Assembly (NCBI GenBank): GCA_963742345.1
Contig: CAVULO010000013.1
Coordinates: forward strand, 35,848-99,847
Reading direction: 5' to 3'
Length of the DNA stretch: 64,000 bases
Origin: Pseudolabrys sp963742345
Lineage (GTDB): Bacteria > Pseudomonadota > Alphaproteobacteria > Rhizobiales > Xanthobacteraceae
The notes beneath the pieces are model-generated. The model did no database searches and was not told the DNA's origin. It saw only the letters and a program-made list of their open reading frames with translations. Made by a program: the position numbers and the translations under genes. The first letter of the stretch is position 1, and each line of letters begins with the position of its first letter. Of the stretch, positions 53,678-62,395 are shown one piece after another.

Positions 53678-55375
53678 TCAGCCCTCCAGCCCCAACGATT
53701 TAACGAAATCGTCGAAGCGCTGACGCTTCTCAGTGTTGCCGCCGATGGCCTGACGCGCATCGGCTGCGGCACTTTTGGCTTTGTCGCGCTCGCCTAGCAC
53801 CACATAGGAACGCACAAGCTGTTGCCAGCCGTCAAAATCGGAGCCGTCTTTTTTCAGCCGGTCGGCAAGACGCGCGACCATGCCGCGAATCATCTCGTTG
53901 GTCTGGTCGCCGGCCTGGGCAGCGGCGCGCGGCTCGGTGGGGGCGGGCATGGGCGCTGCGCTTGCGATCTCGTCGATTTTGAACCGCTGCAACGCGTCGT
54001 TAAACAGTTGCAGCCTGCCCGCATCATTGGCCAGCGCAGCACGAGCATCCCTGATGGCTGCGGCCGCTTTCTCTTTTTCGCCGAGGGTGAGATAGGAACG
54101 CGTGAGCATGATCCACCCCTCCGGATCGGAGCCTGAGTTTTTCACGCGTTCTGCGAGGCGGTCCACCATGCTCTGGATCGCGTCGCCCTCGTGTTCTGGC
54201 GGCGCAGAGGGCGGCTTGGCTGGTTGAATGGGCGGGTCCGCCGCAGCTACGACGGCACTGTCATCAAGTTCTTTGAGCGCGACGTCGAGCCGTTTTCGCT
54301 TGTCGGGGTCGTTTGCCAGAGCGTGCTGGGCATCGCCGATCGCTGCTTGTGCCTTATCCGGTTCTCCGAGCACTTTGTAGGAGCGCACCAGTCTCACCCA
54401 CCCGTCGAGGTCGGAGCCGTCCTGCTTTAAGCGGGCTGCCAATCCGTCGACCATTCCGCGAATCATTGCGGTTTGCTGGTCCGGTGATTGCTTGGTGGCC
54501 GCCGCGATCTGCGTCGCGCTCGGACCAGGCGGTGGTGCGGAAGCGCTGGCCTCGACACGGGCGAGTGCGGCGCGCACATCACTGACCCAATGCGCGCCGG
54601 CTGGGGCTTCCGCAATGAGGTCGCGCCAGATTTTAGCGGCCTCCTCGCGTTTCCCATCTTGCTCGGCAGCCGTGCCCAGATAGTAGCGGGCGCTCACGGT
54701 TGTATTGTCGAGCGTTACAGCGTGCACAAAAGCATCTTTCGCGTCGGCGGTTACAACTCCGTTTGCCTCCGCCACCAAGGCCTCGCCGAGATTGGCTTCG
54801 CGATCCGCACTCTCTCCAAGCAGCGTCAACGTATTTCGCCAGGCGTTTACCGAATCCGTGTAGCGGCCGAGTTGCATGTAGACCGGTGCGAGGACCTCCC
54901 AGCCGCGGCCGTCTTTGGGGTTGTTTTGGAGATGGACCTCGACCTTGGCGACCATGTTTTCGATCGGTGCCTGCTGATCGGGCGCACCGCGCTGCGCGGC
55001 AAGAGGTTCAGATGCAAGTCCAGGCGAGCCTAGTCGAAAATAAACGCCGCCGGCCCCAATGGGCAGCAACAGAAGCGCAACCAGAGCGACCGCGCGCCGG
55101 TGCCACGCGGTTGTGCCCGATGTCACAGCAGCCGATGCCGCTTTGGCGGCGTCCGCTGCGGTAAGCAAGCGCCTGGAGATTTCAACGCGTGCTGCTTCCG
55201 CTTCGTTTTTTCCGATCGAGCCCGCCGCCAAATCGCGCTCGAGCTCGTCGAGCTGATCGCGATAAACCGCAACATCGCTGCCCGAACGGGCAGCCTTGCT
55301 ATTTTGCGCGAGCGGCCAGATGACGGCGAAGATCGCTGCGCCGGTCATCAGCGCCAAGATCAGCCACAAGGTCAT
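53678..55375 (-). CDS. ccmI: Cytochrome c-type biogenesis protein CcmI (CycH) with triplicated C-terminal module
   Basis: 565-aa membrane-anchored apocytochrome chaperone of System I. Residues 1-110 are the normal CcmI start: TM helix, VYRDQLDELERDLAAGSIGKNEAEAARVEISRRLL and a second TM helix. TPR-type segments follow from about 138. A C-terminal module, (I/M)RGMVxxLAxRLKxDGSDxDGWxxLVRSYxVLGExDKAxxA, occurs at about 304, 400 and 495; one such copy would be normal, so the protein is some 190 residues longer than I expect for the family. ccmE, ccmF and ccmH, usual partners, are not adjacent. It lies beside multihaem cytochrome genes and may serve them. Confidence 0.9.
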   Translation of the reverse strand: MTLWLILALMTGAAIFAVIWPLAQNSKAARSGSDVAVYRDQLDELERDLAAGSIGKNEAEAARVEISRRLLTAADAAKAASAAVTSGTTAWHRRAVALVALLLLPIGAGGVYFRLGSPGLASEPLAAQRGAPDQQAPIENMVAKVEVHLQNNPKDGRGWEVLAPVYMQLGRYTDSVNAWRNTLTLLGESADREANLGEALVAEANGVVTADAKDAFVHAVTLDNTTVSARYYLGTAAEQDGKREEAAKIWRDLIAEAPAGAHWVSDVRAALARVEASASAPPPGPSATQIAAATKQSPDQQTAMIRGMVDGLAARLKQDGSDLDGWVRLVRSYKVLGEPDKAQAAIGDAQHALANDPDKRKRLDVALKELDDSAVVAAADPPIQPAKPPSAPPEHEGDAIQSMVDRLAERVKNSGSDPEGWIMLTRSYLTLGEKEKAAAAIRDARAALANDAGRLQLFNDALQRFKIDEIASAAPMPAPTEPRAAAQAGDQTNEMIRGMVARLADRLKKDGSDFDGWQQLVRSYVVLGERDKAKSAAADARQAIGGNTEKRQRFDDFVKSLGLEG

Positions 55376-55500
55376 TTTTACTCTACCGAACTAAGAATGC
55401 AGTCATTCGCTCCACGCGCCAGATGCTCGCAGTATTTGGCGGCGTGTAGCTTACCAGCCCTGATTCATCTGGATTTCAGAAGAATGAATCCCCAAGCCTG

Positions 55501-55755
55501 CTACTTCACCTTGAAGCCATTGGCCTTGTACTTCTCGCCGAAGGCCTTGAGCTTGCCGCCCCCTGCCGGATTTGTGTGGCATTGACCGCACGGCAACCCA
55601 GTCTGAGCCGCAAATTCCGGTTTCGCATTTGCCGGTGTTGTGCCGACGACGGCGGTGGCCGCACCCGCCAACAGCGCAGTAACGATGCCGGCTGCCAAGT
55701 AAAGACCGGTCGACCGAATCGAATTGCAAATGCCCCGAATTTCCGAACAATTCAT
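55501..55755 (-). CDS. Small monohaem c-type protein (CxxCH-x-NPAGGG type)
   Basis: 84-aa protein with a signal peptide ending near ANAKPEF, then the motif QTGLPCGQCHTNPAGGGKLKAFG with haem site Cys56-His60, ending KYKANGFKVK. ATG 55755 follows AGAAGGGGGTTTCTC. It is homologous to the haem region of the protein at 60668-61117 on the other side of the electron-transfer operon. No methionine axial ligand is obvious. It is minus strand, upstream of ccmI and divergent from the decahaem gene. A role as a periplasmic electron shuttle is inference. Confidence 0.82.
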   Translation of the reverse strand: MNCSEIRGICNSIRSTGLYLAAGIVTALLAGAATAVVGTTPANAKPEFAAQTGLPCGQCHTNPAGGGKLKAFGEKYKANGFKVK

Positions 55756-55977
55756 GAGAAACCCCCTTCTCGCCAGGACAAAGTTTAGCGCCGTTGAGCT
55801 GCCGCACAAGGGCAAGAATTGCGGGGTGGCCTGCGAGAGTAAATATTTACCGGAGTCTCCGTAACTACCTACCGCGGCTGCAGCAAAGCAACACCCCACA
55901 ACATTTTTCGTGCGCGAGTTCCTTTAGCCTTTGCCCGCGATGATTTTTGAACGAGAATATTAGTGGGGGAATGGGGG
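55756..55977. promoter_or_regulatory. Divergent promoter region of the electron-transfer locus
   Basis: A 222-base stretch between the monohaem gene (minus) and the decahaem cytochrome gene (plus). It must hold both promoters. No FNR/FixK box is visible here; a short CGGAG-T-CTCCG palindrome lies in it at about 55852-55862. Confidence 0.45.
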
Positions 55978-57286
55978 ATGTTTCGTTCAGTCGATAGGCG
56001 TGCGCTGTCGAGTGCGCGTGAGGGGCTCTTCCTAGACAGACGCATCCGTATTGAATGCCTTCGGCAACTGACAAAGTTTGCCGCGGCGAGTGCCGTCCTT
56101 TGCCTTGCGATGACCTCTTTCGCTGTGACGGCAAATGCCGCTGAAACGAATGTTCGAGATGACACTGTTTCCGCGTTGCGCGATTATGTTCAGGTGATTG
56201 ACACAGGCCGCAAGTCAATCGCCGACGCCGGTCAATCTTCAAGCCAGCCCAGACAAGAATCCGCCGACGCCGCGTACACGGCATTGCGCGCATTTACGGA
56301 ACGAATTGGCGTCGAACAGCCGGCGCCGATCGCGGGCCTGCCGAAATTGGCCGAAGCTGACAATCTGCTGGACTTTTTGCGTGATAGAGGCTCCGCCACA
56401 CAGCCTTCTGCGAAACCAAAAGAGTCGACAAAGAGCAATGGTCCGGCCGCAGGGGGAACGAAGTCGGCCGCCCCCGTCGAAGCCACGTTTGTCGGCGCAA
56501 AGGTTTGCGCGACCTGCCATGCGAGCCAGGCGGAGGCGTTCAGTCACACGATCATGGGCCGGATCGGCAAGACGCAAAAAGGCAAATTTGACTGCGAGAA
56601 TTGTCACGGTCCGGGTTCGGCACACGTGAAGGCTGGCGGCGGGCGCGGCGTTGGCGGGATCATTTCGTTCCGGCCAGAAGATCAATCCCGCACGGCAGCA
56701 GAGAACAATGCCATCTGTCTCACCTGCCATGAACGCGGTGAACGCACTTACTGGAATGGAAGCGTGCACGACACACGCGGCCTGATGTGCACGAACTGCC
56801 ATACCGTCATGAAGCAGGTGTCACGCAAATGGCAATTACGGACGGCGTTCCAGCCCGACACCTGCTTCCAGTGTCACAAGGATAGGCGCGCGCAGATGTT
56901 CCGTGCGTCGCATATGCCGCTGCGCGAAGGCAAGATCACATGCTCGGACTGTCATAACCCGCACGGCAGCTCCACAGAAGCGCTGCTGCGCGAGAACTCG
57001 GTCAACGACAATTGCTACAAGTGCCATGCAGAGAAACGCGGGCCGTTCCTGTTCGAGCATACGCCGGTGCGCGAGAACTGTCTGAACTGCCACGATGCCG
57101 CATGGCTCGACGAATGAATACGCGCTGAAGATGCCGCGGCCGCGGTTGTGCACCGAGTGTCATGCGATCGGTCACGGCACGACGAGTGGTCCGTTGGCCG
57201 TGCAGTCGATCAGCCGTCAATGCCAGAACTGCCATACCGAAGTTCACGGTACCAATAGCCCGTCAGGACCGCTTCTGCACCGCTGA
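55978..57286 (+). CDS. DmsE/MtrA/PioA-like decahaem c-type cytochrome, interrupted by a frameshift
   Basis: Periplasmic decahaem cytochrome that sits in the lumen of an outer-membrane barrel. Eight CxxCH motifs are in the first frame: CATCH, CENCH, CLTCH, CTNCH, CFQCH, CSDCH, CYKCH, CLNCH. The frame then breaks; the last two, CTECH and CQNCH, are one frame away. Removing a G at about 57097 gives CLNCHDPHGSTNEYALK, the typical DmsE ending, and a protein of about 435 aa to TAA/TGA at 57286. Between the signal peptide and the first haem (about residue 177) is an extension of over 100 residues rich in Ser, Pro and Lys, as known for PioA. ATG 55978 has GGGGG upstream. Confidence 0.9.
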
Positions 57287-57351
57287 CGGACGCGGTCGAC
57301 GAGAGGCGTCGGCTTCGGTGGAGAGAGATAGTTGCCCGGGGGGCGCGCGAT

Positions 57352-59839
57352 ATGAAAAAGGAAATTGTCCTCTCAACGGTTGTTGGATCGTTGCTCTTGA
57401 CAGCGACGATGCTGCCCGCCGCTGCGGCAGATGTTGCCGCTCCCGCGTCTTCCATGTCGGTTGCAGATACGTGGTGGGTCTTTCATGGCGAATTCGAAGC
57501 CGGCGGACGCTTCTTCCTTAACAACCCGCAGAAAAACGGGATCAAAAGCCAGAACGGACAAGCTCTCGGCAAATACTACGAATACAGCGACATCAAACCG
57601 GGGCCGTTCGGGCAATTCTGGCTGAACGGGCAGACGAAGGATGGTCTCTATAACTTCAACGTCTGGGGCGACAATGTCGGTTACAACGACCAACGTTACG
57701 AAGCCGACGCGTCAAAGGCCGGAGAACATTATTTCGATGTCATTTGGGATCAGACGCCCCATGTCTATAGTACCAATGCACTGACGCTTTATAGCGGCAT
57801 TGGTGGCCCGGCCCTCGTTCTGCCGCCCGGGCTGTCGAACCGGATGTTCGACGATGCCGGATGCACAAGGGTCGGCGGCCAGGTGCAGCCCGGCGGCTGT
57901 GCCAGCGGTAACCCCAACGCGGCGCAACGTGCCGCAATCCAGCGCGACCTCACGAATAATCTTTATACAACAGATATCGGCATCCGCCGCGACACCGCAG
58001 CGGTCGCGTATCGTTGGACGCCAACCGATGCCTGGGACATCAACCTCGCCTATGCGAACATGCACCGCTGGGGTTCGCAGGTTGAAGGCGTCGTCTTCTC
58101 GCCCGGCACGTCCGGCGTTGCGGCACAGGTGCCAAAGCCCGTCAATGACACGACGCAGACTTTCGGCGTCAACGGCGAATACAAGGGCACATCGTTTTGG
58201 GGGAAGTCCTTCACCTTCAAGCTAGGCTATGCCGGCTCCATCTACGAAGATCACCTGAGTTCCTATACGGTGCAGAATCCATTCTGCGACGCCACAACTC
58301 CGCAATCTACAGCCGGGGTGGGCCAATGCGCGCGCAGTGGCTCAGCATCCAGCCCGTTCGCTCTGATGACGCTTTGGCCCAACAACTCCGCGCATGGCTT
58401 CAATTCGACCATCGGCGCCGACCTGCCGTGGAAGAGCCGCTACATGGGCACGGTCTCTTACACCTGGATGCGGCAGAATGATGCGTTTATTCCCTCGCCC
58501 TATACGCTTCTGTTTAATGGCGTGAACCCCGGGGCGCTCGTCGCGGCTCCGGGGCTGCCCGCCTCGAGCCTAAATGGAGCGATCAACACGTTCCTCTCGA
58601 ACAACGTGGTGACGACGCAGATCACGCCCGAACTCAAATCGAAACTAAGCTATCGCTTCTACGACTTCGCCAATAATACGCCTGAGTTGTTTTTCAATAA
58701 CTGGACCCTGACCGACGTCAGACCCGCAAGCAATGTGACCTCGACCTACGCGCCGGTGAGCAGCCTCTCGGTTTCCTACAACAAGCAGAACGCCGGCGCC
58801 GAGCTGGTTTGGTCGCCGAACCGGCAATGGAACCTCGGTACCGGTTACGGTTGGGAGCGCTACAACTGGACCCGGGCGGACGCCAACGTAACCAACGAGA
58901 ATGCCGGCAAGGTATTTGCCGATTATAAGCCGTGGTCATGGTTGCTGGCGCGCGCGAGCTATTCGCTCTCCGACCGCCAGTACGACAACTATGACTACCG
59001 TGGTTACGTCGGCAACTTTCAATGGTCGAATCCATTATGCATTACACCTCAGCCGCCCCCCGCCCAAGGTTGCAATGTGCAGTACTCGCAGGCCATGCGG
59101 CAGTTCTATCTTGACAATCGCCAGCGGCAGATCGGCAAGTTCCAGGTCGCCATCGACGTGCTGCGCGGCCTGACGGTGACGCCGACCTTCGGTTACCAGG
59201 ACGACAACTACTCGATCAGCGCGACCGAGGCCGGCCTGACCCGCTTGCAGGCGATCAAGAGCGGGGTCGAGGTCGCCTATGCCATCAATCCCGGGACCAA
59301 CATCCTGTTCGCCTACATGAACGAATACTATCGGCAGAACCTGAAATATCACGACGGCAGTTAACATCCAGCCGATGACTCCCGCGAACACTTGGCACGC
59401 CGACATCAGGGACAACGTCAATACCATCATGGCCGCTGCAAATTGGGCGGCAATTCCAGAGAAGCTCGACTTGCGCCTGGCCTATACGATAACGATATCA
59501 AACACCGATCAGCCGCTCTTCGCGGACAGTGGCGCGCAGCCGTCGAGCGCAACGGGACAGCAATTTCCCAACATCAAGGGTCAATGGTCGCGGCTGGAAG
59601 CCCAGGCCAAGTACACCTTCGACAAGAGCTCGGTCCGTATGTTGGGGATCAACGGCGAGGCCTTTGCCAAACTGCGCTATGTCTGGGAGCGCAACAGCGT
59701 CAACAACTTCGATCAGGACATCATGCAAGCCTACATGAACCCGCTGATCAACAACACCGGCTTCATGACCTGGATGGCCTTCGACAACCCGAACTACAAC
59801 GCTCAACTGTTCGGCGCTTCGCTCGGCGTCAAGTGGTAG
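57352..59839 (+). CDS. MtrB/PioB-like outer-membrane beta-barrel protein, interrupted by a frameshift
   Basis: Large porin that sheaths the decahaem cytochrome. A signal peptide ends AAAADVA, followed by many aromatic-alternating strands (WVFHGEFEAGGRFFLNNPQ, AVAYRWTPTDAWDINLAYANMH, QWNLGTGYGWERYNW). The first frame stops at 59364; the C-terminal part from 59375 (TWHADIRDNVNTIMAAAN) ends AQLFGASLGVKW, with terminal Trp as in Omp85-recognised barrels. Removing one T at 59361-59362 joins the halves as HDGSNIQPM, about 828 aa. It lies 66 bases after the decahaem gene; no N-terminal CxxC is seen. No MtrC/OmcA partner is present. Confidence 0.9.
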
Positions 59840-59900
59840 GAGGGCATAGCCGGCCGCGTCTACTGGGTGAAGGTGCCGAGGGCGCCATCGCAAGGCAGTT

Positions 59901-59914
59901 TTGATCTCTATCAA
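59901..59914. promoter_or_regulatory. Perfect FNR/FixK-type box upstream of the tetrahaem gene
   Basis: TTGATCTCTATCAA matches TTGAT-N4-ATCAA exactly, 83 bases before ATG 59997 in the gap after the barrel gene. It suggests a separate low-oxygen promoter for the tetrahaem cytochrome and the monohaem gene behind it. Confidence 0.75.
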
Positions 59915-59996
59915 CTCGAATAGAAGGGTCTATCGACCTTCGGGTGGTTACCTCGGTTCTTGAAAGCGCTCTTGGAAATCGTCGTCAGGAATTACA

Positions 59997-60623
59997 ATGA
60001 ACGATCCAAACAATCCTGAGCCACGCAAGGGATTTATTACGCGTGTTTGGACGTTTCTCTGGCGTCCAAGCTCGCGGTTCTCGCTCGCAACATTGCTGAT
60101 CGTCGGCGGTATTGGTGGAATTATGTTCTGGGGCAGCTTCAACTGGGCCATGGAACTGACGAATACCGAGGCTTTCTGCATCTCCTGCCACGAGATGCGC
60201 GACAACGTATACAAGGAGCTACAGCAGACTATTCATTTCAAAAATCGGTCGGGCGTTCGTGCCATCTGCTCGGACTGTCACGTTCCCCACGAATGGTTTT
60301 ACAAAGTCAGGCGAAAGATCCAGGCCTCCAACGAAGTCCTTCATAAAATCCTGGGCACCGTCGGCACGCCGGAAAAATTCGAACAGCACCGGCTCGAACT
60401 CGCCCAGCACGTCTGGGCTTCGATGAAAGCGAGCAATTCGCACGAATGCCGCAACTGTCACTCCGCCTCGGCGATGGACCCGCACAAGCAATCCGAGGCC
60501 GCGCAGAAAGTCATGGCTGAGGGGTTCAAGGCCGGTCTGACCTGTATCGACTGCCACAAGGGCATCGCGCACCATCTGCCGAAAATGCCTGACGACGATG
60601 ACGAACCGCCCAAGAAAGAGTAA
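59997..60623 (+). CDS. NapC/NirT family tetrahaem cytochrome c (CymA-like quinol dehydrogenase)
   Basis: 208-aa inner-membrane-anchored cytochrome. One TM helix at about residues 28-46 is followed by four haem sites: Cys61-His65, Cys91-His95, Cys151-His155 and Cys183-His187, typical of the NapC/NirT group. NapC-type proteins move electrons between the quinol pool and periplasmic carriers. Its place right after the decahaem cytochrome and barrel genes fits a CymA or MtoC-like function linking the quinone pool to the outer-membrane conduit. The C-terminus is acidic and charged (MPDDDDEPPKKE). Preceded by an FNR/FixK box. Confidence 0.93.
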   Translation: MNDPNNPEPRKGFITRVWTFLWRPSSRFSLATLLIVGGIGGIMFWGSFNWAMELTNTEAFCISCHEMRDNVYKELQQTIHFKNRSGVRAICSDCHVPHEWFYKVRRKIQASNEVLHKILGTVGTPEKFEQHRLELAQHVWASMKASNSHECRNCHSASAMDPHKQSEAAQKVMAEGFKAGLTCIDCHKGIAHHLPKMPDDDDEPPKKE

Positions 60624-60667
60624 CGCGCGCCAAGGAACCCGAAAGTGTTTTGCTGCGGAGAACGAAA

Positions 60668-61117
60668 ATGATGCATCGCAGGCCGGAGCGTGATTTGAGA
60701 CCAGTGCCTGGTGTTATATTTGGATTGGCGGGAGCGTTGGCGACGGCAACGCTAGTCGCGTTGGCAGCTTTTACCGCCCCCCAACCGGCCGACGCGTTGC
60801 CGGCTTATGCTCAACAAACGGGCTTGGCGTGTGGCCGCTGCCACGTGAATCCGGCGGGAGGCGGTGCGCGCACCTCGTTCGGCAATGCATTCGCTGCGAA
60901 TGGCCACAAGGTTCCCTCAACGGGAGCGAAGTCGGACAAAAAGAATGGCGGAGCGCCTTCTTCTCCTTCAGGGCCAACTCCACCGTCGTCGGCTCCCACC
61001 GCCTCTGGCTTTAACGGCGGCTACTATTCGTCGGCCGTTAACCCGACGTTCGGCTATGTACCGGAACTCGGCTATTCGAACTCGGTCGACTTCAGGATTT
61101 ATCCCCACAGCGATTGA
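60668..61117 (+). CDS. Small monohaem c-type protein (CxxCH-x-NPAGGG type) with C-terminal extension
   Basis: 149-aa secreted protein. A hydrophobic segment ends near ADALPAYAQQ; the haem motif QTGLACGRCHVNPAGGG has Cys55 and His59, followed by TSFGNAFAANGHKV, matching the 84-aa protein at 55501-55755. Residues 85-115 are a Ser/Pro/Ala/Gly-rich linker, and the end (GGYYSSAVNPTFGYVPELG) is new. ATG 60668 has GGAGAACG upstream. It ends the electron-transfer operon 44 bases after the tetrahaem gene; a shuttle between CymA-like and decahaem cytochromes is a plausible role. Confidence 0.83.
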   Translation: MMHRRPERDLRPVPGVIFGLAGALATATLVALAAFTAPQPADALPAYAQQTGLACGRCHVNPAGGGARTSFGNAFAANGHKVPSTGAKSDKKNGGAPSSPSGPTPPSSAPTASGFNGGYYSSAVNPTFGYVPELGYSNSVDFRIYPHSD

Positions 61118-61193
61118 TCCGGCGACCGTCCGCCGAGGGCTGCTCATCAAGAGTGTGAGGCCTTACGCCGTCAGCGTCCTCGCGACGACGGCG

Positions 61194-61385
61194 CTACGCC
61201 TTGCGTATTTCGCTGATACAGCCGGCAAGAAACCAACCAAGGAAAATGATGACCGCCGCCACCAGACAGATTTCCGCAGCCAATATCGTCCAATCGGCGA
61301 GGGGGGTTACGCCGAGAAATGCCGAAACAGATAAAAACAGGCCCGCTAGCACGGCCAGCACGATTGCGATCAAAGGCGCCCGCAT
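61194..61385 (-). CDS. Small two-helix membrane protein
   Basis: 63-aa protein: two hydrophobic helices (RAPLIAIVLAVLAGLFLSVSAFL and ILAAEICLVAAVIIFLGWFLAG) joined by a short loop. ATG 61385 has GGCGAG close by; GTG 61397 is an alternative. Not recognised as a known family. Its stop lies 76 bases from the end of the convergent monohaem gene. Confidence 0.5.
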   Translation of the reverse strand: MRAPLIAIVLAVLAGLFLSVSAFLGVTPLADWTILAAEICLVAAVIIFLGWFLAGCISEIRKA

Positions 61386-61409
61386 GATCTCGCCCACAGC
61401 GTTTAAGCG

Positions 61410-61841
61410 CTACTGTTTCGCCTGCAGCAATGCGTTCAGTGTAAACGAGTTCGGACAGTAGTCACGAAAATTTTCGGCGATCACACCGTTGGCAAGGTCG
61501 AACTGGCATTGCCGTTTATCGGCGCAAGTTGTGCACAGGCGCTGGAGATCGCGCATGACCGATGGATCGTCATGTTCGAGACCCTTCGCGTCGACACCAA
61601 GAGCAACGAGCAGCTTTTGCAGAAGATCGGCGGCGTTCGGCCCTTTCTTTGTCAGGGTGGCCAGTTCACTCGGATGTACCTTTAGATCGCGCGCCATTCT
61701 GGCGACCTCCTCTGCGCCGCAATTTGCCAGGTCGTTACAAATCCCACGCGCATTGCGGTATTTCGTCATCCATTGTGCGATGGAATTGAGTATCGAATGG
61801 AAGCTCTCATAGTCCGGATGGACGGCGGGTTGCTGGTTCAT
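61410..61841 (-). CDS. DUF6455-like cysteine-containing protein
   Basis: 143-aa soluble protein. The C-terminal part has the pattern CTTCADKRQC...YCPN with Cys103, Cys106, Cys112 and Cys129, the DUF6455-type motif that may hold a metal or Fe-S centre. GGAGGAAGAGGTC precedes ATG 61841. An FNR/FixK box (61891-61904) lies 50 bases upstream, so low-oxygen induction is likely. Function is unknown. Confidence 0.75.
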   Translation of the reverse strand: MNQQPAVHPDYESFHSILNSIAQWMTKYRNARGICNDLANCGAEEVARMARDLKVHPSELATLTKKGPNAADLLQKLLVALGVDAKGLEHDDPSVMRDLQRLCTTCADKRQCQFDLANGVIAENFRDYCPNSFTLNALLQAKQ

Positions 61842-61890
61842 GACCTCTTCCTCCGTTGGGCTAATGGAAACAGCTCCCTAATCGCCCACA

Positions 61891-61904
61891 TTGATTTGCG
61901 TCAA
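61891..61904. promoter_or_regulatory. FNR/FixK-type box upstream of the DUF6455 gene
   Basis: TTGATTTGCGTCAA fits TTGAN-N4-NTCAA and is 50 bases before ATG 61841 (minus strand). Its exact reverse complement occurs at 62328-62341. Confidence 0.7.
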
Positions 61905-61965
61905 AAGAGCCAATTTGCCGCGGCCCACTGCATCCCGGTCTTGCGTCCACTTAGGAGAATTGAGC

Positions 61966-62148
61966 ATGACGGCTCACTTCATGGCGCGTGCTCGTGCGCG
62001 GCCAGACCGCCGGATGGAGATAATTCTGCCGCCGCGACGGACGGTCGCCATCGCGGGCAATTTGCGTCAGTCTAAAGACGCAATCGTCGTGAGGCGGGAG
62101 ACCGCATTGTGCATTTCGCTCACAGCTACCGCAGCTGAAACGCGATAG
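61966..62148 (+). CDS. Possible small basic protein
   Basis: 60-residue frame: TAHFMARARARPDRRMEI, IAGNLRQSKDAIVVRRE. AGGAGAATTGAGC upstream gives a fair ribosome site, and it lies 62 bases after an FNR/FixK box. Composition is basic and it is not recognised. It could be a chance frame, so confidence is low. Confidence 0.3.
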   Translation: MTAHFMARARARPDRRMEIILPPRRTVAIAGNLRQSKDAIVVRRETALCISLTATAAETR

Positions 62149-62286
62149 GGGCCGCCGCACAAGGAGAGCCCCGACGGCTGCGAAAAGTTTTCGGATTGCT
62201 CTGGCACTGCGCATATTCAGCCCTGACGCTTGCATCAAATTTCGTTAGCGAAGAATTCATTTCTAAATCTCCGGCTGTCGCCTGCA

Positions 62287-62300
62287 TTGATGCACGTCAA
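62287..62300. promoter_or_regulatory. FNR/FixK-type box, distal, upstream of the CBS-BON gene
   Basis: TTGATGCACGTCAA fits TTGAN-N4-NTCAA. It is 96 bases before ATG 62396, and 28 bases from the second box at 62328. Confidence 0.65.
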
Positions 62301-62327
62301 TTTTTGTGCAGTGCATTGTTGGACGAA

Positions 62328-62341
62328 TTGACGCAAATCAA
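62328..62341. promoter_or_regulatory. FNR/FixK-type box, proximal, upstream of the CBS-BON gene
   Basis: TTGACGCAAATCAA, the reverse complement of the box at 61891, is 55 bases before ATG 62396, a usual activating position. Paired boxes suggest strong or cooperative control. Confidence 0.72.
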
Positions 62342-62395
62342 TGCCGCAACGATCCGAATTTTGAAATCTCCGATAATTATTAAAGGAGCAGGAAA

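Noticed and set aside
61951..62238. 95-codon minus-strand frame opposite the small gene at 61966
   Set aside because: No clear signal peptide, domain or ribosome site; it covers a promoter region with FNR/FixK boxes on either side.
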